NCBI GenBank assembly: GCA_027030565.1
Contig: JALVEU010000245.1
Location: 1-9,309, forward strand
Length of the DNA stretch: 9,309 nt
Direction of reading: 5' to 3'
Source: Gammaproteobacteria bacterium
GTDB lineage: Bacteria > Pseudomonadota > Gammaproteobacteria > JAJDOJ01
Positions 5,297 to 9,309 of this stretch are shown here, in pieces (within the stretch, counting starts at the first letter, position 1; each line of letters begins with the position of its first letter). The translations under genes were made by a program, and so were the position numbers. The notes beneath the pieces were generated by a model. It did not search any database. It worked only from the letters and a program-made list of their open reading frames with translations, and had not been told where the DNA came from.

Positions 5297-7693
5297 TCAG
5301 TTGCGCAACGGCTTGCCCGTGGTGAGCGTATGCTGGATGCGGGCCTGGGTCTTGTCGGTCTGCGCCAGGGCGAGGAAATGCCTGCGCTCCAGGGCCAGGA
5401 TCCAGTCCTCGTCCACACGCGTGCCCGGGTCCACCTCGCCTCCGCACAACACCGTGGCCAGGCGCACGCCGATCTCGTGGTCGTGTTCGGAGATGAAACC
5501 GCCGCGCAGCAGGTTGGCCAGGTGCGCCCGCAGATTGGCGATGCCGGTGGCGCCGGCCACACGGATGTCCTCGCGGCGCTCGGGCGGACGATAGCCTGCC
5601 TCGTACAGCGCCAGGGCATGCGCCTTGGCCACGTACAGGAGCTCCCGGGCGTGAGGCACCACCGGCTCGTGGGCGCGTAGAAACCCCCAGCGGCGCGCCT
5701 CCAGGGCGCTGCCCGAGGTCCGCGCCATGCCCAGCAGCTCGAACCAGTGGCGGACCCGTGGGAACACGTCCCCGCCGTGGCTCTCGGCCTCGCAGCGCAG
5801 CGCCACCTCCTTGCAGCCGCCACCGGCCGGGATCAGTCCCACACCGGCCTCCACCAGCCCGACGTAGCTCTCCAGGGCCGCGACCCGTGCGTCGCAGTGG
5901 AGCAGGAACTCACAGCCACCCCCCAGCGCCATGCCCTGCACCGCGGCCACCACGGGCAGCGGGCTGTGTTTGAGTCGCAGGCTCGCCCGTTGGAACCGTT
6001 CCACCATGGGCGCCACGGCCTCGATGCCGTCCTCTTCCAGGGCCGCCAGGAACTCCATCAGGTTGGCACCCACGCTGAACGGGGGCTCCTCCTGCCATAG
6101 GATCAGCGCCCGACAGTCACGCTCGGCCAGCTCCAGGGCCTCGAACACGCCCTGGATCACCTCGGAGCCGATGCTGTGCATGTAACTCGTGAACTCCAGC
6201 ACCGCCACCCGGTCCCCCAGGTCCCAGAGATGGATCCCGGGCTGCTGGAGCAGGGTGGGCTTGGGTACCGGGGGCTCGCCCAGGAGTCGTTCCGGGACCA
6301 GCTGGCGCCGGTAGACCGGGTGATCCGGTCGCGGCAGGTCGCGCCCCAGGCGCGCCGACCAGGAGCCCTGCGGTCCGTGGACCCCCCGCCGCCGCGGATC
6401 CCGCGCCCAGTCGGGCAGTGCCACCGCGGCCAGGGCCTCGCCGCGCTCGACGCGGCCGGTGATGTATCCGGCCACCTGCGGCCAGCCGGCCGCCTGCCAG
6501 GACTCGAACGGCCCCGCCCGCCAGCCGTAGCCCCAACGCATGGCCAGGTCCACCTCGCGCGCGCTGTCGGCGATCTCCCCCAGGTGCCAGGCACAGAAGT
6601 GATACAGGTCGGCCAGCGTGGCCGCGAGAAAACGGGCCTGGGGATGTTCGCTGTGGATCAGGGCCTGGAACTTGGCGGCCGGATCCTGGATCCGCAGGAT
6701 CTCGGCCACCTGCGGGTCCGGCCGGGCCTCCGCCGGCCGGTACTCCAGGGTCGCCATGTCCACCACCTCGATGACCCTTTCACGCTTGCGATACACGCCC
6801 GCGCCGGTCTTCTGGCCCAGCGCGCCGCGGTGCACCAGGGCCTCCACCCAGGCCGGCAGGCGATAGGTGCCGTGCCACGGATCGTCCGCCGCACAGCGGG
6901 CGAAGGTTTCCACCACGTGCGCGAACACGTCCAGCCCGACCAGGTCCAGGGTCCGGAAGGTGGCCGACTTGGGCCGGCCCACCCCGGGGCCGGTGAGCTG
7001 GTCCACCAGGTCCGGCGCCAGCCCGAAGCGTTCAGCGTTGTGCATCACCGACAGGACGGCGAACACCCCCACGCGATTCCCCACGAAGCCCACGGTGTCC
7101 CGCGCGCGGATCACCCCCTTGCCCAGCACCGTGGTGGCGAAGCCCTCCAGGAAGTCCAGCACGGCCGGGTCCACCCGCTCCTGGGGCACCAGCTCCAGCA
7201 GGTGCATGTAGCGCGGCGGGTTGAAGAAGTGCAGACCGCAGAAGCGCGCGGCGCGCGCCGTGTCCATCCCCTCGGCGAGCCGGTGCAGCGGGATCCCCGA
7301 GGTGTTGGTGGCCAGGATGGCCGTCTCGGCGAGCACTGGGGCGATCCGTGCGTACAGGTCGCGTTTGACCGACTCACGCTCGACCACCGCTTCGATCACC
7401 AGGGGCGCCTCACGCAGCCGGTCCAGGTCGTCCTCGTAGTTGGCCGGACGGATACGCCTCGCGCACGAGGGCTCGGCCAGGGCTGGAGGCTTGGTCTCGC
7501 CCAGCGCCTCGATGGCACGACGCGCCGGGGCGCTGCGCTCGGCCCCCTCGCCCGGGAGTTCGAAGAGGTCCACGGTGATGCCCACGGCGGCCAGCAGCGC
7601 CGCGATCTGGGCACCCATGACACCGGCGCCCAGCACCGCCGCGTGCCCGATGGCGCGTCGGGGGTCGAGGGCGAGGATGGGCTCTGCACTCAT
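5297..7693 (-). CDS. fadN: FadN-type 3-hydroxyacyl-CoA dehydrogenase / enoyl-CoA hydratase
   Basis: A 798-residue bifunctional beta-oxidation enzyme with dehydrogenase first and crotonase second, the reverse of E. coli FadB/FadJ and as in Bacillus FadN. The NAD-binding motif GAGVMG is at 22-27. Dehydrogenase residues S132 (NTSGIP), H155 (GLHFFNPP), E167 (LLELVP) and N206 (GFVGNR) are present, with the His-Glu spacing of 12 seen in the human enzyme. The dehydrogenase C-terminal domain reaches about 430. The crotonase part, from about 480, has the oxyanion loop FSVGANL (539-545) and both catalytic glutamates: E595 in GGGCE and E615 in GLVEAGVG, 20 apart as in rat enoyl-CoA hydratase. The protein ends TTGKPLRN, the typical FadN tail. 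It hydrates trans-2-enoyl-CoA and then oxidises the L-3-hydroxyacyl-CoA with NAD+. The start overlaps the fadE stop as ATGA, with AAGGAGG 4 nt upstream inside fadE, so translational coupling is likely. Both active sites look complete. Confidence 0.95.
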   Translation of the reverse strand: MSAEPILALDPRRAIGHAAVLGAGVMGAQIAALLAAVGITVDLFELPGEGAERSAPARRAIEALGETKPPALAEPSCARRIRPANYEDDLDRLREAPLVIEAVVERESVKRDLYARIAPVLAETAILATNTSGIPLHRLAEGMDTARAARFCGLHFFNPPRYMHLLELVPQERVDPAVLDFLEGFATTVLGKGVIRARDTVGFVGNRVGVFAVLSVMHNAERFGLAPDLVDQLTGPGVGRPKSATFRTLDLVGLDVFAHVVETFARCAADDPWHGTYRLPAWVEALVHRGALGQKTGAGVYRKRERVIEVVDMATLEYRPAEARPDPQVAEILRIQDPAAKFQALIHSEHPQARFLAATLADLYHFCAWHLGEIADSAREVDLAMRWGYGWRAGPFESWQAAGWPQVAGYITGRVERGEALAAVALPDWARDPRRRGVHGPQGSWSARLGRDLPRPDHPVYRRQLVPERLLGEPPVPKPTLLQQPGIHLWDLGDRVAVLEFTSYMHSIGSEVIQGVFEALELAERDCRALILWQEEPPFSVGANLMEFLAALEEDGIEAVAPMVERFQRASLRLKHSPLPVVAAVQGMALGGGCEFLLHCDARVAALESYVGLVEAGVGLIPAGGGCKEVALRCEAESHGGDVFPRVRHWFELLGMARTSGSALEARRWGFLRAHEPVVPHARELLYVAKAHALALYEAGYRPPERREDIRVAGATGIANLRAHLANLLRGGFISEHDHEIGVRLATVLCGGEVDPGTRVDEDWILALERRHFLALAQTDKTQARIQHTLTTGKPLRN

Positions 7694-9309
7694 GCCGCCT
7701 CCTTCTCGTGGGTGTCGGTGTGGCCACCGGAGACCGGAAACTCGTCCACCCGGATGGCCTCGGCCACTGCACGGTGTGCGTCCCGCAGGGCCTCGGCCTC
7801 GGCCGGGGTCACCGCGCCGGCGTCCAGTGCCGCGTCGATCCAGGCCACGTCACCGGCGTGGGCCGGCCGGAACCCCGCCCGCTGCAGTCGCTGCTCCAGC
7901 TCGGCCACCGCCTGCACGTGCGTGTAGGCCCATTCCAGGCGGCCGTGCACGTCCTCGGGATCCTCGGCGATCCAGATCCCCTCCGTGAGGCGCGCCCGCA
8001 GCCGCGCGGAACGGACCACCGCCGAGGCCACGCGGCGCTCGAGGGCGTCGTCGGGGTGCCGCGCCCGCCTGCCCAGCGGAAACACCACCATGCGCAGGGC
8101 CCCGCGCAGCCATGGCGAGCCGAAGTTACGGATCACCCCGTCCAGTGCCCGCTCCACGTCGGCGTAGCAGCGCAGTACGGCCCATGCCCACACGGGCGCC
8201 TCCTCCCGGCTCCATGCACCGGTGCGACGTCGATGCACCAGCGCACCCAGGGCATAGAGTGCGGCCAGGGCGTCGGCGAATCGCCCCGAGAGCATCTCCC
8301 GACGCTTGAGCGCACCACCCAGGCCGGCCAGCACCACGTCGGCGAGCCAGGCGAACGCGGCGCTGTAACGAGCCAGGCGCCGCACCGCGCGGTCGATCTC
8401 CGCCTCCCCCGTGCTCCACTCCAGCCACCAGGCCCGGCCGGTGAGTGCGCCCAGCAGGGCGCGGGACAGGTTGCGCACCACGTGACCCAGATGGGCGTCC
8501 AGTGTGGTGTCGAAGGCGGCGAGCGCTCCGGTCTGGGCTGCCTCGATCTCCCGGCGCAGGTACGGGTGGCAGCGCAGCGCCCCCTGCCCAAAGACGATCA
8601 TGGAACGGGTGAGGATATTGGCCCCTTCCACCGTGATGGCGATGGGCACGGCCGCGTAGGGTGCGGCCATGTAGTTGCGCGGTCCGATGCAGATGGCCCG
8701 GCCCCCGTGCACGTCCATGGCCGCGTTGACCACCCTGCGCATCGATTCGGTGGTGTACAGCTTGGCCATGGCGGTGGCCACGGCCGGCCGCTCGCCCCGG
8801 TCCAACTCCCCCACCACCAGCTCGCGCACGGCATCGGCCCGATAACTCAGTCCGGCCATCCGGGCGACAGCCTCCTGCACCCCCTCGAAATCGCCGATGG
8901 GACGGTGGAACTGTCGCCGTACACGGACGTAGGCGCTGGTCATGCGCAGGCAGAGCTTCATGGTCCCGCAGGACAGGGCCGGCAGGGAGATCCCGCGCCC
9001 CGCCGCCAGCGATTCCATGAGCATGCGCCAGCCCTGCCCTACGCCCTCGCGCCCACCGATGATCCAGTCCATGGGCACGAACACGTCCCGGCCCCGCGTG
9101 GGCCCGTTCATGAACGCGCTCTGCAAAGGGCGGTGCCGGTGACCGATCTCCACACCGGGGGTGTCGGTGGGGATGAGCGCACAGGTGATCCCGGGCTCCG
9201 GCCCCTGACCCAGCAGGCCCTCCGGGTCGCGGGCGCGAAACGCCAACCCGAGCACCGTGGCGACCGGCGCGAGCGTGATGTAGCGCTTGTCCCAGGAGAC
9301 CCGGAACCC
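7690..9309 (-). CDS. fadE: Acyl-CoA dehydrogenase FadE (DUF1974 type), C-terminal 539 residues (cut by right edge)
   Basis: The frame is open through the right edge; about 275 N-terminal residues are missing compared with E. coli FadE (814). The enzyme is an FAD-dependent, membrane-associated dehydrogenase that makes trans-2-enoyl-CoA in the first beta-oxidation step. The fragment begins GFRVSWDKRYITLAPVATVL, a hallmark FadE stretch. It continues with MNGPTRGRDVFVPMDWIIGG, then RRQFHRPIGDFEGVQE and the block ITVEGANILTRSMIVFGQGA, whose Glu (fragment residue 228) aligns with the catalytic base of the family. The final 280 or so residues match the FadE-specific DUF1974 domain. An apparent GTG start at 9255 is internal, because the homology runs on upstream of it. 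The TGA overlaps the fadN start (ATGA), so this is the first visible gene of the operon; promoter and any FadR/PsrA-type site lie outside the window. Confidence 0.95.
   Translation of the reverse strand, partial: GFRVSWDKRYITLAPVATVLGLAFRARDPEGLLGQGPEPGITCALIPTDTPGVEIGHRHRPLQSAFMNGPTRGRDVFVPMDWIIGGREGVGQGWRMLMESLAAGRGISLPALSCGTMKLCLRMTSAYVRVRRQFHRPIGDFEGVQEAVARMAGLSYRADAVRELVVGELDRGERPAVATAMAKLYTTESMRRVVNAAMDVHGGRAICIGPRNYMAAPYAAVPIAITVEGANILTRSMIVFGQGALRCHPYLRREIEAAQTGALAAFDTTLDAHLGHVVRNLSRALLGALTGRAWWLEWSTGEAEIDRAVRRLARYSAAFAWLADVVLAGLGGALKRREMLSGRFADALAALYALGALVHRRRTGAWSREEAPVWAWAVLRCYADVERALDGVIRNFGSPWLRGALRMVVFPLGRRARHPDDALERRVASAVVRSARLRARLTEGIWIAEDPEDVHGRLEWAYTHVQAVAELEQRLQRAGFRPAHAGDVAWIDAALDAGAVTPAEAEALRDAHRAVAEAIRVDEFPVSGGHTDTHEKEAA

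Noticed and set aside
3352..5823. An 823-codon open frame on the minus strand across the GGDEF gene, fadA and the end of fadN
   Set aside because: It is Arg/Ala/Pro/Gly-rich and overlaps three well-supported genes in another frame; it is a GC-rich shadow frame.
6176..7927. A 583-codon open frame on the plus strand opposite fadN
   Set aside because: It lies antisense to a gene with complete active-site motifs, has low-complexity composition and no recognisable domain.
9253..9255. GTG as a possible fadE start
   Set aside because: FadE-specific sequence continues upstream without a stop to the right edge, so this GTG is an internal codon.

Overview
The window is a GC-rich stretch (by eye about two thirds G+C) of an ordinary chromosome with tightly packed genes. 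Gene content and sequence style suggest a gammaproteobacterium. The main clues are an E. coli-type FadE with the DUF1974 tail, a YjgR-type ATPase, a short MscS very close to the E. coli protein, a DUF1302 outer-membrane protein and an FNR/ANR-type site. A high-GC group such as Chromatiales/Ectothiorhodospiraceae would fit, but I cannot fix the order from the sequence alone. I see no tRNA, rRNA, CRISPR array, insertion sequence or phage gene.

Layout from left to right. (1) Positions 1-204, minus strand: the first 68 codons of a DUF1302 protein, with signal peptide, running off the left edge. Its upstream region holds a perfect TTGAT-N4-ATCAA palindrome of the FNR/ANR type. (2) 334-1782, minus: a complete YjgR/DUF853 HerA-like ATPase. 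(3) 1914-2768, plus: a small mechanosensitive channel (MscS), divergent from yjgR across a 131-bp spacer with candidate promoters both ways. (4) 2900-4033, plus: a membrane-anchored GGDEF protein with an intact GGDEF motif and product-inhibition site but altered neighbouring signature residues. (5) 4041-9309, minus: a fatty-acid beta-oxidation operon, transcribed fadE, fadN, fadA. FadE enters from the right edge without its N-terminus, overlaps fadN by 4 bp (ATGA), and fadA follows after 67 bp with a very strong ribosome binding site. The GGDEF gene and fadA converge with only 7 bp between stop codons.

How the genes work together: FadE makes the trans-2-enoyl-CoA, FadN hydrates it and oxidises the hydroxyacyl-CoA, and FadA cleaves the 3-ketoacyl-CoA, so the three genes cover one full turn of the beta-oxidation spiral. 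The FadN domain order (dehydrogenase first, crotonase second) and the gene set recall the Bacillus fadNAE cluster rather than the E. coli fadBA arrangement. DUF1302 proteins are outer-membrane proteins often found near lipid or sterol catabolism genes, so a link with the fad operon is possible but unproven. MscS and the GGDEF protein look like unrelated housekeeping or signalling genes. I found no convincing undescribed system. The most notable signals are the FNR-type site, the altered GGDEF signature and the paired GAGGGGCCC palindromes flanking the GGDEF gene.
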